Source: JARRNE01 sp963824085 (GTDB lineage: Bacteria; Pseudomonadota; Gammaproteobacteria; Chromatiales; Chromatiaceae). From it: a stretch of 64,000 nt of DNA. Under the pieces are notes generated by a model. That model did no database searches. It had not been told where the DNA came from and saw only the letters and a program-made list of their open reading frames with translations. The translations under genes and the position numbers were made by a program. This document shows, piece by piece, positions 26,465-34,694 of the stretch; positions within the stretch are counted from its first letter, which is position 1; every line of letters begins with the position of its first letter. The DNA lies in assembly GCA_963824085.1 (NCBI GenBank), contig CAWGNT010000015.1, positions 1 through 64,000 on the forward strand, in the 5' to 3' direction.

Positions 26465-27973
26465 ATGAGCCAGCTACAACCCCGCGCTCCCAGCTTCCAT
26501 GACCCCGTGTTGGCCGCTAGGCGTGCGGAGCTGGTTCGCGCGCTGCGCCGCTTTCTCCCGCACGACGCGGTGCTGGAGCAGGAAGAAGAGGTGCGGCCGT
26601 ACGAGTGCGATGGGCTCTCCGCGTATCGTCAGCTCCCGCTGCTGGTCCTCCTGCCGCGCACGGTCGAGGAGGTACAGCGCATCCTGCGGCTATGCCACGA
26701 GCGGGACATCCCGGTGGTCGCCCGAGGCGCCGGGACGGGGCTCTCGGGCGGTGCGCTGCCGCTCGCGGATGGCGTTGTGCTGAGCCTGGCTCGCTTCAAC
26801 AAGATCCTCGGCATCGATCCGATCAATCGCACCGCTCGGGTGCAGCCGGGGGTGCGCAACCTGGCGATCTCCGAGGTTGCCGCGGTTCACGGGCTCTACT
26901 ATGCGCCCGACCCATCGTCTCAGATCGCCTGCACCATCGGCGGCAACGTGGCCGAGAACTCCGGCGGCGTGCACTGCCTGAAGTACGGGCTCACCGTGCA
27001 CAACGTGCTGGCGATCAAGCTGGTTCTGGTGGATGGGGAGATGGTCGAGATCGGCGGCGAGGCCCTCGACTCGCCCGGGTACGACCTGCTGGCCCTGCTG
27101 ATCGGCTCCGAGGGCATGCTGGGGGTGGTTGTCGAGGTCACGGTGCGTCTGCTGCCGGTTCCCGAGCGGGCACAAGTGGTGTTGGCCGCATTCGACGACG
27201 TGGAGAAGGCGGGCACCGCAGTCGGCGACATCATCGCCGCGGGAATCATCCCCGCGGGGCTCGAGATGATGGACGGACCGGCCATCAAGGCGGCCGAGGA
27301 TTTCGTCCATGCGGGCTACCCGACCGACGCAGCGGCCATCCTCCTATGCGAGGTGGACGGAACCAATCAAGAGGTGTCCGAGCATATCGCGCAGGTGCGG
27401 GAGCTCCTGCTCGCAAGCGGCGCGACCGAAGTACGCACCGCCAAGGATCCGGCCGAGCGGCTGCGCTTCTGGCAAGGCCGCAAGGCGGCCTTCCCCGCGG
27501 TGGGACGAATCTCGCCCGACTACTACTGTATGGACGGCACCATCCCGCGGCGCCACCTGCCGGAGGTCCTGCGGCGCACGGAGGAGCTCTCGCGCGAGTA
27601 CGGGCTGCAGGTGGCGAACGTCTTCCACGCCGGAGACGGCAATCTCCACCCGTTGATCCTGTACGACGCCAACAACCCGGGGGAGCTGGAGCGCACCGAG
27701 GAGCTCGGGGGAAAGATCCTCGAGCTGTGCGTGGAGGTCGGCGGCACCATCACGGGCGAGCACGGAGTCGGGATCGAGAAGATTCGGCAGATGTGCGTGC
27801 AGTTCGGCGCGGCGGAGCTTGAGCAGTTCAATGCCGTGAAACGGGCGTTTGATCCCAAGGAGCTGTTGAATCCGGGCAAAGGCGTTCCCACTCCCAGACG
27901 GTGCTCGGAGTACCGGCAGCTGCCGGATCGCGGTCACGAGCACCGCGATCACAACCAGCGACACGAACATTGA
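26465..27973 (+). CDS. glcD: Glycolate oxidase FAD-binding subunit
   Basis: 502 aa. The PCMH-type FAD domain (VVARGAGTGLSGGALPLADG ~95, CTIGGNVAENSGGVHCLKYG ~160) is followed by the FAD-oxidase C-terminal domain (VFHAGDGNLHPLILYD and GEHGVGIEKI). GlcD oxidises glycolate to glyoxylate and passes electrons via GlcE and GlcF to quinone at the inner membrane. ATG 26465 is chosen because residues align from there; an upstream in-frame extension has no homology. glcE and glcF follow on the same strand. The last ~20 residues (His-rich, HEHRDHNQRHEH) are unusual and may come from adjacent repeat DNA. Confidence 0.93.
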   Translation: MSQLQPRAPSFHDPVLAARRAELVRALRRFLPHDAVLEQEEEVRPYECDGLSAYRQLPLLVLLPRTVEEVQRILRLCHERDIPVVARGAGTGLSGGALPLADGVVLSLARFNKILGIDPINRTARVQPGVRNLAISEVAAVHGLYYAPDPSSQIACTIGGNVAENSGGVHCLKYGLTVHNVLAIKLVLVDGEMVEIGGEALDSPGYDLLALLIGSEGMLGVVVEVTVRLLPVPERAQVVLAAFDDVEKAGTAVGDIIAAGIIPAGLEMMDGPAIKAAEDFVHAGYPTDAAAILLCEVDGTNQEVSEHIAQVRELLLASGATEVRTAKDPAERLRFWQGRKAAFPAVGRISPDYYCMDGTIPRRHLPEVLRRTEELSREYGLQVANVFHAGDGNLHPLILYDANNPGELERTEELGGKILELCVEVGGTITGEHGVGIEKIRQMCVQFGAAELEQFNAVKRAFDPKELLNPGKGVPTPRRCSEYRQLPDRGHEHRDHNQRHEH

Positions 27974-27984
27974 GAACGGACCCG

Positions 27985-28062
27985 GGACATTCTGGTCCCA
28001 TCCCTGGGGCCTGGTTCCCGGCATTCCCTGCCGGGATGACGCCTGGCGGGCCCCCAGGAAAG
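27985..28062 (+). repeat. CCCTGGGGCCTGG / GCCGGGATGACG dispersed repeat (copy 1)
   Basis: CATCCCTGGGGCCTGGTTCC then CGGCATTCCCTGCCGGGATG. The second part is a hairpin (CCCGGCA / TGCCGGG). Other copies lie near 30560, 30640 and, inverted, 34090-34195. Confidence 0.7.
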
Positions 28063-28139
28063 GCAGGTAAGTGCTACACCATAAGCCAGTCGGGTGCGCT
28101 GTGCGCACCGCACTGGACGCATCCAACCACGGGGACAGC

Positions 28140-29204
28140 GTGAGCCACGATCAAACATCCGAGCTTCTGGAGCGGGTGCAAGCCGCGGCGGACGCCGGCA
28201 CGCCTTTGAACATCCGGGGAAGCGGCTCCAAGGCCTTCCTTGGCCGCCCCCCCACCGGCGAGCCCCTCGACCTGAGCGGCCATGTCGGTATCGTGAACTA
28301 CCAGCCTAAGGAGCTGGTCGTGACCGCGCGCGGGGGCACCACGCTGGAAGAGATCGAAGGAACCCTCGCCGAAGAGGGCCAGATGCTGGCCTTCGAGCCG
28401 CCCTACTTCGGGCCCGGCGCCACCCTCGGGGGAACCATCGCCTGCGGCTTGTCGGGACCGGCGAGGCCCTACACCGGCTCGGCCCGTGACTTCGTCCTCG
28501 GCATGCGCGTCTTGACCGGCAAGGCAGAGGCGCTGCGCTTCGGCGGCGAGGTGATGAAGAACGTCGCCGGCTACGATGTCTCGCGCCTGATGACGGGTGC
28601 CTACGGCACGCTTGGGGTGCTGCTGGAGGTGAGCCTGAAGGTGATGCCTTTGCCGGCGGCGGAGCGCACCCTGGCGCAGGAGCGCTCGGCCGATGAGGCG
28701 ATCGTCCTCATGAACCAGTGGGCCGGGCGTCCGCTGCCGGTGACCGCGACCTGCCATGACGGCGCGCGGCTGTATATCCGGCTCTCGGGTGCCGAGACGG
28801 CAATACGGCGGGCGGCCTCGGTGATCGGCGGCGAGCCCCTGGAGAGCGGTCCAACCTTCTGGCAAGCCAAGCTCCGGGAGCAGGGCCACGGCTTCTTCGA
28901 TGGGGCCAAGCCGCTCTGGCGGCTCTCCCTCCCGCCGGCGACACCCCACCTCGATCTGCCCGGCAAGTGGCTGATCGAGTGGGGCGGCGCTCAACGCTGG
29001 CTTCGCACCGACCTGGAGGCGGCAGACGTACGCAAGGCGGCCGCGGCCGCCGGCGGACATGCCGCCCTGTTTCGCGGCGGCGACCGCACGGGCCAGGTGT
29101 TCCACCCCCTGCCCCCCGCCCTTATGACGCTTCATCGTAACCTGAAGCAGGCCTTCGACCCCCTCGGGCTCTTCAACCCGGGGCGCATGTATCCCGAGCT
29201 CTAG
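28140..29204 (+). CDS. glcE: Glycolate oxidase FAD-binding subunit
   Basis: 354 aa from GTG 28140. It is a shorter PCMH/FAD protein: LNIRGSGSKAFLGRPPTG, ATLGGTIACGLSGPARPYTG, VMKNVAGYDVSRLMTGAYGT. GlcE partners GlcD and GlcF and is needed for activity. An in-frame GTG-less extension upstream enters repeat DNA. glcF starts 3 bp after the stop, so translation is coupled. Confidence 0.92.
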   Translation: MSHDQTSELLERVQAAADAGTPLNIRGSGSKAFLGRPPTGEPLDLSGHVGIVNYQPKELVVTARGGTTLEEIEGTLAEEGQMLAFEPPYFGPGATLGGTIACGLSGPARPYTGSARDFVLGMRVLTGKAEALRFGGEVMKNVAGYDVSRLMTGAYGTLGVLLEVSLKVMPLPAAERTLAQERSADEAIVLMNQWAGRPLPVTATCHDGARLYIRLSGAETAIRRAASVIGGEPLESGPTFWQAKLREQGHGFFDGAKPLWRLSLPPATPHLDLPGKWLIEWGGAQRWLRTDLEAADVRKAAAAAGGHAALFRGGDRTGQVFHPLPPALMTLHRNLKQAFDPLGLFNPGRMYPEL

Positions 29205-29207
29205 CCC

Positions 29208-30419
29208 ATGCAGACCGCCATCACCGATGAGCTCTTGGCAACACCCGAGGGCCAGGAGGCAGACGCCATCCTGCGCACCTGCGTCCATTGCGGCTTCTGC
29301 ACCGCCACCTGTCCGACCTACCAGCTCCTGGGCGACGAGCTGGACGGGCCGCGCGGGCGCATCTATCAGATCAAGCAGGTGCTGGAGGGCCACGCGCCGA
29401 GCCGCACCACTCAGCTCCACCTCGACCGCTGCCTCACCTGCCGCTCGTGCGAGACCACCTGCCCGTCGGGCGTGCGCTACGCGCGCTTGGCGGATATCGG
29501 CCGTGCGCTCGTCGAGCAGCGCGTCGAGCGGCCCCTCGGCGAGCGGCTCCTGCGGCGTGCCCTGGTGAAGCTGGTGCCGCACCCTTGGCGGCTCCGGCCG
29601 CTTCTCACGCTCGGGCGGATGGCGCGGCCGTTGCTCCCCGCTCAGCTCAAGGCGAAGATACCGACCCTTCGCCCCGCAGGCGTCTGGCCCAGACCGGCCG
29701 GTCGTCGGCGCATGCTGGCTCTCGCCGGGTGCGTGCAGTCGGTGGCCACGCCCCGAACGAACGCCGCGGCGGCGCGTGTGCTCGCTCGAATCGGTATCGA
29801 TCTGATCGAGGTGCGGCACGCCGGCTGCTGCGGCGCCGCCGCCTATCATCTCAATGCCCAGAATGAGGGACTCGACGCCGCGCGACGAAACATCGACGCC
29901 TGGTGGCCCGAGGTCGAGGCAGGTGCCGAGGCGATCCTGATCAGCGCCAGCGGCTGCGGGGCCTTCGTCAAGGAGTACGGGGAGATCCTCAAGCACGATC
30001 CCGCGTATGCAGAGAAGGCGGCCCGGGTAGCCGCCGTCGCCCGCGATCCGGGTGAGGTGCTGGGCGGAGAAGACCTGGAGGCGTTGGGAGCACCAGGCGA
30101 CGGGCGGAAGGTCGCCTTCCACTCACCCTGTACGCTCCAGCACGGCCAGCAGCTCAACAACCTCGTGGAGCCGATTCTGACCAGGCTCGGCTTCGTGCTG
30201 ACGCCAGTCCCGGACGCCCACCTCTGCTGCGGCTCCGCCGGAACCTACTCGATCACCCAGCCGGAGCTTTCGCTTCAGCTTCGCGACAACAAGCTCACGG
30301 CCCTGCAATCGGGCGACCCCGAAGTCATCGCGACAGCGAACATCGGCTGCCAGCTCCATCTGGGCGCGGGTACCGAGCGTCCCGTCGTGCACTGGCTGGA
30401 GCTTCTGGACCCCGCGTGA
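29208..30419 (+). CDS. glcF: Glycolate oxidase iron-sulfur subunit
   Basis: 403 aa. Two ferredoxin-type 4Fe-4S boxes (CVHCGFCTATCPTY, CLTCRSCETTCPSG) are followed by two CCG domains (HAGCCGAAAYH, HLCCGSAGTYS) that bind a further cluster or heterodisulfide-reductase-like centre. It relays electrons from GlcD/GlcE to the quinone pool. It completes the glcDEF operon, with a 3-bp gap to glcE. Confidence 0.94.
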   Translation: MQTAITDELLATPEGQEADAILRTCVHCGFCTATCPTYQLLGDELDGPRGRIYQIKQVLEGHAPSRTTQLHLDRCLTCRSCETTCPSGVRYARLADIGRALVEQRVERPLGERLLRRALVKLVPHPWRLRPLLTLGRMARPLLPAQLKAKIPTLRPAGVWPRPAGRRRMLALAGCVQSVATPRTNAAAARVLARIGIDLIEVRHAGCCGAAAYHLNAQNEGLDAARRNIDAWWPEVEAGAEAILISASGCGAFVKEYGEILKHDPAYAEKAARVAAVARDPGEVLGGEDLEALGAPGDGRKVAFHSPCTLQHGQQLNNLVEPILTRLGFVLTPVPDAHLCCGSAGTYSITQPELSLQLRDNKLTALQSGDPEVIATANIGCQLHLGAGTERPVVHWLELLDPA

Positions 30420-30544
30420 ATTACAGTGCTGTTTCTCGTGTAGGTGACCGGTGCTGAAGGTTGCGTGGAACGTTTCGTATGCGATCCGTGGAGTCTGTGT
30501 CGGGGCGATTTCTCATGGGATGGCGCCTCCCCTGAAAACCGGCG

Positions 30545-30700
30545 GTGAGGCATGAATTCCATCCTTGGGGCCTAGATCCGGGCGGTCCTTGCCGGAATGA
30601 CGCCTCGGGTCTGAAATCAGCGGTGACGCGTCAATTCCATCCCTGGGGCCTGGATCCCGGCAATCCGTGCCGGGATGACGTCTTGTGCGCGAAATCGGCA
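30545..30700 (+). repeat. Two tandem copies of the CCCTGGGGCCTGG / GGGATGACG repeat in the 30420-30891 gap
   Basis: The sequence from about 30552 (CCATCCTTGGGGCCTAGATC) and that from about 30635 (CCATCCCTGGGGCCTGGATC) are direct copies ~80 bp apart, each ending in a CCGGGATGACG-like hairpin. No gene is seen in this 470-bp gap. Confidence 0.7.
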
Positions 30701-30891
30701 GCGACTCCGGGATGACGTGCGAGCGCGGTTCAAGCTAGTCACTCGGTTTTGGCCTGTCCGGAGTGGCTCCGGCCACTGGCCGGGACCCGGATGCCAGGGA
30801 CGACGGAGACGCTGATCTCCTGCGCAGACAACACCCGAGGAATGGCACCGGATTACCGCGACGGGAATGGCAGCTTTCGGAGGAGACCGCG

Positions 30892-31791
30892 ATGACAGAG
30901 AAGGTCGGCTTTATCGGACTCGGCATTATGGGGCGCCCAATGGCGCTCAACATCAGACGGGCAGGATACGAGCTATTCGTCCACGCGCGGCGCGCGGAGT
31001 CCATGGCGCCTCTGATCGACGCGGGTGCCGTCGCGTGCGCCAGCTCTGCGGAGGTGGCGCGGCAGGCGACCCTGATCTTCACCATGGTGTCGGACACGCC
31101 GGACGTGGAGCAGGTAATCCTGGGCGAGAGGGGCGTGCTCGAAGGTGCGCGCGCGGGATCAGTGGTGGTGGACATGAGCACCATCTCGCCGTCCGCCACC
31201 AAGGCGATGGCCGACAAGCTGCGCGCGCACGGCGTGGAGATGCTCGATGCGCCGGTCTCGGGGGGAGACGTGGGCGCCGTCGATGGGACGCTGTCGATCA
31301 TGGTTGGCGGATCGGCGGATGCGTTCGCGCGCGCCAAGCCGCTGTTCGAGGTCATGGGCAAGAACATCGTCCACGTGGGCGGGAACGGGGCGGGCCAGAT
31401 CTGCAAGTCCTGCAATCAGGTGGTCATCGGCCACACGATTGCAGGAGTGGGCGAGGCGATGCTGCTGGCGCGGGCCTCCGGGGTCGACCCGGCCAAGGTG
31501 CGCGAGGCCCTGCTCGGCGGCTTCGCGAATAGCCGCGTGCTGGAGCTTCACGGTCAGCGGATGATCGACGGCGACTACGAGCCCGGCTTCAAGACCCGCC
31601 TGTACCAGAAGGACATGCGCCTGGTTCTGGAGGCTGCTCACGAGCTGGGGCTTGCCTTACCGGGGGCGGCCTTGACCGCCCAGTACGTGAACGCCCTCAT
31701 CGGGCGCGGGCTGGGCGAACTGGACTGCTCGGCGATCTATCGGGTCCAGGAAGCGCTGAACGGTCTCGCGTCCGACAAGGAGCCGTCCTAG
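30892..31791 (+). CDS. garR: 2-hydroxy-3-oxopropionate (tartronate semialdehyde) reductase
   Basis: 299 aa. An NAD(P) Rossmann loop at the N-terminus (VGFIGLGIMGRPMALNI), the substrate box MLDAPVSGGDVGAVDGTLSI and the catalytic-Lys region GAGQICKSCNQVVIG mark the beta-hydroxyacid dehydrogenase family. FKTRLYQKDMRLVLEAA fits GarR/GlxR. GGAGGA at 30880 sets the ATG. It reduces tartronate semialdehyde to glycerate, which follows naturally from glyoxylate made by GlcDEF. Glyoxylate carboligase is not in this window. Confidence 0.88.
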   Translation: MTEKVGFIGLGIMGRPMALNIRRAGYELFVHARRAESMAPLIDAGAVACASSAEVARQATLIFTMVSDTPDVEQVILGERGVLEGARAGSVVVDMSTISPSATKAMADKLRAHGVEMLDAPVSGGDVGAVDGTLSIMVGGSADAFARAKPLFEVMGKNIVHVGGNGAGQICKSCNQVVIGHTIAGVGEAMLLARASGVDPAKVREALLGGFANSRVLELHGQRMIDGDYEPGFKTRLYQKDMRLVLEAAHELGLALPGAALTAQYVNALIGRGLGELDCSAIYRVQEALNGLASDKEPS

Positions 31792-31921
31792 AAAGCGGCA
31801 GACCGCCGAGACGCGAAGGACACCGGGATTCTCGGCCGACCAAGAGAGCAACACCGCGGAATCGTCGGCGGCATGGGCGGGGCATCGCCCGCAGTGTCCG
31901 GCGCGCTCGCGGAGCCTGGAT

Positions 31922-32041
31922 CAACTCAGTTTCGCCGCCGCAATGGCGCCTGAAATACCGCCTATCAGCATCTGCACCCCGATGTCGGCGACGATCAGAC
32001 CCATGATCCGCGTGATGACGTCGAGCCCGGTCGACCCGTCA
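31922..32041 (-). pseudogene. MarC-family membrane protein, C-terminal fragment
   Basis: About 38 codons read STGLDVITRIMGLIVADIGV then QMLIGGISGAIAAA and a TGA. GLxVITRIMGLLLAAIGVQML is the standard last helix of MarC/UPF0056 proteins. No upstream part is present. TCAACTCAG occurs at both ends of the fragment (31922-31930 and 32039-32047). Confidence 0.6.
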
Positions 32042-32043
32042 AC

Positions 32044-32409
32044 TCAGCCGCGTTCCTGTGTCATTACACAGCTGGGCGCGAGCTTGAAAACATAGTCCCG
32101 GCGCGGCTCGATCTTCACTGTCTCGTCGCACTCCGTGAGGCCCAGCGAGTAGCTCAGCACATAGGTCCCCGGCTCCAACGAAAAGCTGTGCCGCTCACCT
32201 CGGTCGAGCCCCTTGATCGGCACGCTGTTGATGAAGACCATCATGTTGAACAGTCCGTCTCGGGATGAATTGTCCCGGTAGACGGTAATGTTCGACGCCT
32301 GCGCGGACATCCCGGGCTCGGCCCCCTGGTGTTTCCGTTCGGCGACGTTCGAGCAGCCCGTGAACGACAGCGACAGGATCGCCAGGGTTAAAGCCAGTCG
32401 TAGGAACAT
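32044..32409 (-). CDS. Small lipoprotein, paralog 1 of a YR-motif family
   Basis: ATG 32409 is preceded by CGGAGC. The signal ends in the lipobox LSLSFTGC. The mature part has ASNITVYRDNSSRDGLFNM, MVFINSVPIKGLDRGERHSF, LEPGTYVLSYSLGLTECDE and a final Cys near the C-terminus. Two close paralogs are at 33547 and 41474. The pattern (IxVYR, GL-RxGExxSF-LxPGxYxL, C) suggests one beta-sandwich like PEGA or DUF2846 domains, anchored in the outer membrane or periplasm. Function unknown. Confidence 0.75.
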   Translation of the reverse strand: MFLRLALTLAILSLSFTGCSNVAERKHQGAEPGMSAQASNITVYRDNSSRDGLFNMMVFINSVPIKGLDRGERHSFSLEPGTYVLSYSLGLTECDETVKIEPRRDYVFKLAPSCVMTQERG

Positions 32410-32478
32410 GCTCCGTTCGATCCGTTGCAATAGATATCGGCTTGTCAATACACGACACCCCGATTCAAAGGCGCTCAT

Positions 32479-32793
32479 TCACTCCATCACCTCATCAACG
32501 ACCCCGTTGTTCACCGAGACGCGAGCGATACCGGCCTTGCCCAGCGGGCACACGTAGGGAACGATCACCACGACCTCCGATGCTTCGGCACCGCGCGCAC
32601 CCTTGCGCGATACGATGGCCGAGGCATCCGAGTGCGCCGCCACACACCCGCACCGCACCAACTCATCGGTAGTCATCCCCTTCCTCGGGGCGCATCTTCC
32701 GTCAGCGTGGCCAGATGGCGGCACCGTCGCACACGCACTGACCGCAAAGGAGACGAGGCCCAAGACGGCCCAATTCGCCACCCGGGCCATCAA
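32479..32793 (-). CDS. Small lipoprotein, hypothetical
   Basis: A signal peptide with lipobox LVSFAVSACATV, then a ~80-residue mature part with four further cysteines (GRCAPRKG, VRCGCVAAH, PYVCPLGK) and an alternating hydrophobic C-terminal half (ASEVVVIVPYV, RVSVNNGVVDEVME). It stands in a run of lipoprotein genes on the same strand (32044-33912). No known domain recognised. Confidence 0.65.
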   Translation of the reverse strand: MMARVANWAVLGLVSFAVSACATVPPSGHADGRCAPRKGMTTDELVRCGCVAAHSDASAIVSRKGARGAEASEVVVIVPYVCPLGKAGIARVSVNNGVVDEVME

Positions 32794-32799
32794 CCCTGC

Positions 32800-33189
32800 T
32801 CACCTCGGCAGCTTCGCGAATATGCAGTCGAGCGCCCCCTGATTCGTGTCGGTAGGATAGGAGGCGTTGATATCGCTCGCGTACTGCTGTCTGGAGACGT
32901 CCCCGAAGTAGAGCTTGGTCGTCTCATCGACGAAGTAGGTGTCGTTGCTGTTGACCCCGAGCAGGTATTCGACCGTTTGATCGCCGATCTTCTGCTTTCC
33001 GCATTCACTACCGAGCAGGTTGAGGAATTTGTCTGCTCCCGGGTTCTCCACCAAGGCGTCGGGCGCGAACCCTACTCTTCCGCAGCCTACTGCGATGAGC
33101 GCCAACGCAGCGCCGAGCAGCGATCTGCCGACAGGAGGCCGCCAACGCCGCCCCGTTGGTCCGGCAATCAAATGTGACATCTCGGGCAC
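32800..33189 (-). CDS. Small lipoprotein, hypothetical
   Basis: The signal (LLGAALALIAVGCGRV) gives a lipid-modified Cys. The mature ~90 residues are polar (DKFLNLLGSECGKQKIGDQT, TTKLYFGDVSRQQYASDIN) and end CIFAKLPR. It ends 6 bp before the next lipoprotein gene, so the two are probably cotranscribed. The start may be the ATG four codons further in. No family recognised. Confidence 0.65.
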   Translation of the reverse strand: MPEMSHLIAGPTGRRWRPPVGRSLLGAALALIAVGCGRVGFAPDALVENPGADKFLNLLGSECGKQKIGDQTVEYLLGVNSNDTYFVDETTKLYFGDVSRQQYASDINASYPTDTNQGALDCIFAKLPR

Positions 33190-33227
33190 CCCCCACCATG
33201 ACCATTGCGACTTGGGTATTTCGTTCT

Positions 33228-33312
33228 TCGGTGACGGACCGCCGGGACACGCCGTGAATACCTTCCATGTAGGCTCTAGGGCGCTATCTTCGGCGCCAAG
33301 GGAAGCCCCGAT
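33228..33312. repeat. GACACGCCGT-type dispersed repeat (copy B)
   Basis: CGGGACACGCCGTGAATACC then TTCCATGTAGGCTCTAGGGC, ending in a GCGCTATCTTCGGCGCC hairpin. It matches copies at 38921 and 40601. Confidence 0.7.
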
Positions 33313-33336
33313 ATACCCCGCGTTCCGAAACGACGG

Positions 33337-33525
33337 CTAGCTTTCCGACTCAACCTCCGCGAGTGCGTCGTGCAGCGCTCGGAGGATCAGTGCCCGAGCA
33401 GCCTTCTCGTCCACCTCGGGGACGTCCCACTCCATGATCCGGCAGTATTTCTTCACCATGTGCCGGAGATCTTCGACGATCTCCCGGTGGTAGCGCGCAA
33501 GCTCAACCTTCTCGATCTCAGACAT
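33337..33525 (-). CDS. Small conserved-looking helical protein (62 aa)
   Basis: Charged, helical and cytoplasmic: MSEIEKVELARYHREIVEDL, then KKYCRIMEWDVPEVDEKAAR. It has a good ribosome site (AGGAGAAG) about 7 bases before the ATG. It lies between two lipoprotein genes on the same strand. Function unknown. Confidence 0.6.
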   Translation of the reverse strand: MSEIEKVELARYHREIVEDLRHMVKKYCRIMEWDVPEVDEKAARALILRALHDALAEVESES

Positions 33526-33546
33526 CGCAAGTCTTCTCCTCTGTGG

Positions 33547-33912
33547 CTACTCGCTTTCGAGCTCGATGTTGCAGGCCGATCCCAGCTTGAAGACATAGTT
33601 GCCGCCGCGATCGATCTGCACGTCCTGGGTACAGTTGTCCGTGCCCATGCGGTAGCCGAACTGATAGCTCCCGGCCGCAAGCTCGAAGTCGTAACGTTCG
33701 CCAGGCCGCAGCTGATAGGTGCTATTGCCGTTGACGGTGAAGTCCATTCGAAAGAGGTCGTCTTCGGGTGGAGTATCCCGATACACACGAACGTTCGCGG
33801 ATGTCTTCGGCCCGCCCGGAGGGGGCGGGGCGCTCACCGGCCCGCTCGCCGTGGCGCACCCGACCAGGGCCAACGTCAACATGCCTGCGCATATCCTTGT
33901 TCTTGTATTCAC
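33547..33912 (-). CDS. Small lipoprotein, paralog 2 of the YR-motif family
   Basis: GGAGGAGACGA directly precedes GTG 33912; the longer ATG-initiated frame lacks such a site. Lipobox LTLALVGCATA. The mature part has NVRVYRDTPPEDDLFRMDFT, YQLRPGERYDFELAAGSYQF and a late GSACNIELE. It aligns along its length with the proteins at 32044 and 41474: the same YR, RPGE, L-x-x-GSY and terminal Cys. A separate promoter is likely because an A+T-rich gap of 370 bp lies upstream. Confidence 0.75.
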   Translation of the reverse strand: MNTRTRICAGMLTLALVGCATASGPVSAPPPPGGPKTSANVRVYRDTPPEDDLFRMDFTVNGNSTYQLRPGERYDFELAAGSYQFGYRMGTDNCTQDVQIDRGGNYVFKLGSACNIELESE

Positions 33913-34287
33913 TCGTCTCCTCCGGGCACGGCTGCAATACACAGTAAAAGGGCTGTCAGCGACGACCCGTCGTCCGAACTATACCGGTCCGACCTGGGCT
34001 TTTCTTTTGGTGATTAGCGCTGTTCCTCGGCTACGACGAAGGGCCCGCTCTGTCACGGGGCTGCTCGCCGTCCTTGGCACCTGATTTCCGGCATTCCCCC
34101 GGATCAAGTCCGGGGCAGGCTCTGCCGAAACGACGACGTTGATCCGTGCGTGGGTGTCATCCCGGCAGGGAATGCGGGGATCTAGGCCCCACGGATGGAG
34201 TGCAAGGTGTTCCGGCTGAGTTTCAGGACTAATCACTTGTCTTTTTTTCCGATGGTTTCCGCGGAAGATCGCCTGGGTGCGACGGCA
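33913..34287. repeat. Gene-free stretch with inverted copies of the GGGATGACG repeat
   Basis: At 34083-34200 lie two inverted copies: one ends CATTCCCCCGGATC and one reads GTCATCCCGGCAGGGAATGC, GGGGATCTAGGCCCCACGG. No credible gene was found in this 375-bp gap. Confidence 0.6.
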
Positions 34288-34651
34288 TCACAACGACTGC
34301 GGCACATAGACGTAGGCCGGCGGGACACCTGCGTCGGGCACCTTGATGGAGCTGCTCTCAAAGAGGCTGCCCAGGTTCACCGTCTTGCCAGCCGGGATAG
34401 ACCCCGTAAGCGAAGCCGTTACCGGTCACCTTATAGGTCCCCGAGCCTTTCGGCATCTGGAAGAACACCCGACAGGGGTTCGACTGGCAAGTGCCAGTCA
34501 TCCCCGGCCCCACAGTAATCTCACCCCAGCTGGTCACGTTTTTGCCGGTGGAGGCGCAGGCGGCCAAGAGGGACAGCAAGGTCCCACACAGGCTCCATGC
34601 TGGGAGACCAGCGGCGCGCCGGGGCCGGCGAACGGCGTTCAGGCTTCTCAT
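34288..34651 (-). pseudogene. Small lipoprotein with a probable frameshift near its C-terminus
   Basis: GGAGAGAGC precedes ATG 34651. Lipobox LLSLLAACASTG. The mature part GKNVTSWGEITVGPGMTGTC is followed by FFQMPKGSGTYKVTGNGFAY. The read frame stops at 34358, but from about 34400 another frame continues well (PAGKTVNLGSLFESSSIKVP, DAGVPPAYVYVPQSL) to TGA 34288. One base change would restore a ~120-aa protein. Role unknown. Confidence 0.55.
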
Positions 34652-34694
34652 GCTCTCTCCTCGCAAATCGCTGAAGACGATCCCGACAAGCCCA

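Noticed and set aside
28074..30122. A 682-codon ORF antisense to glcE and glcF
   Set aside because: It is a GC-skew shadow of two well-supported genes and has no motif.
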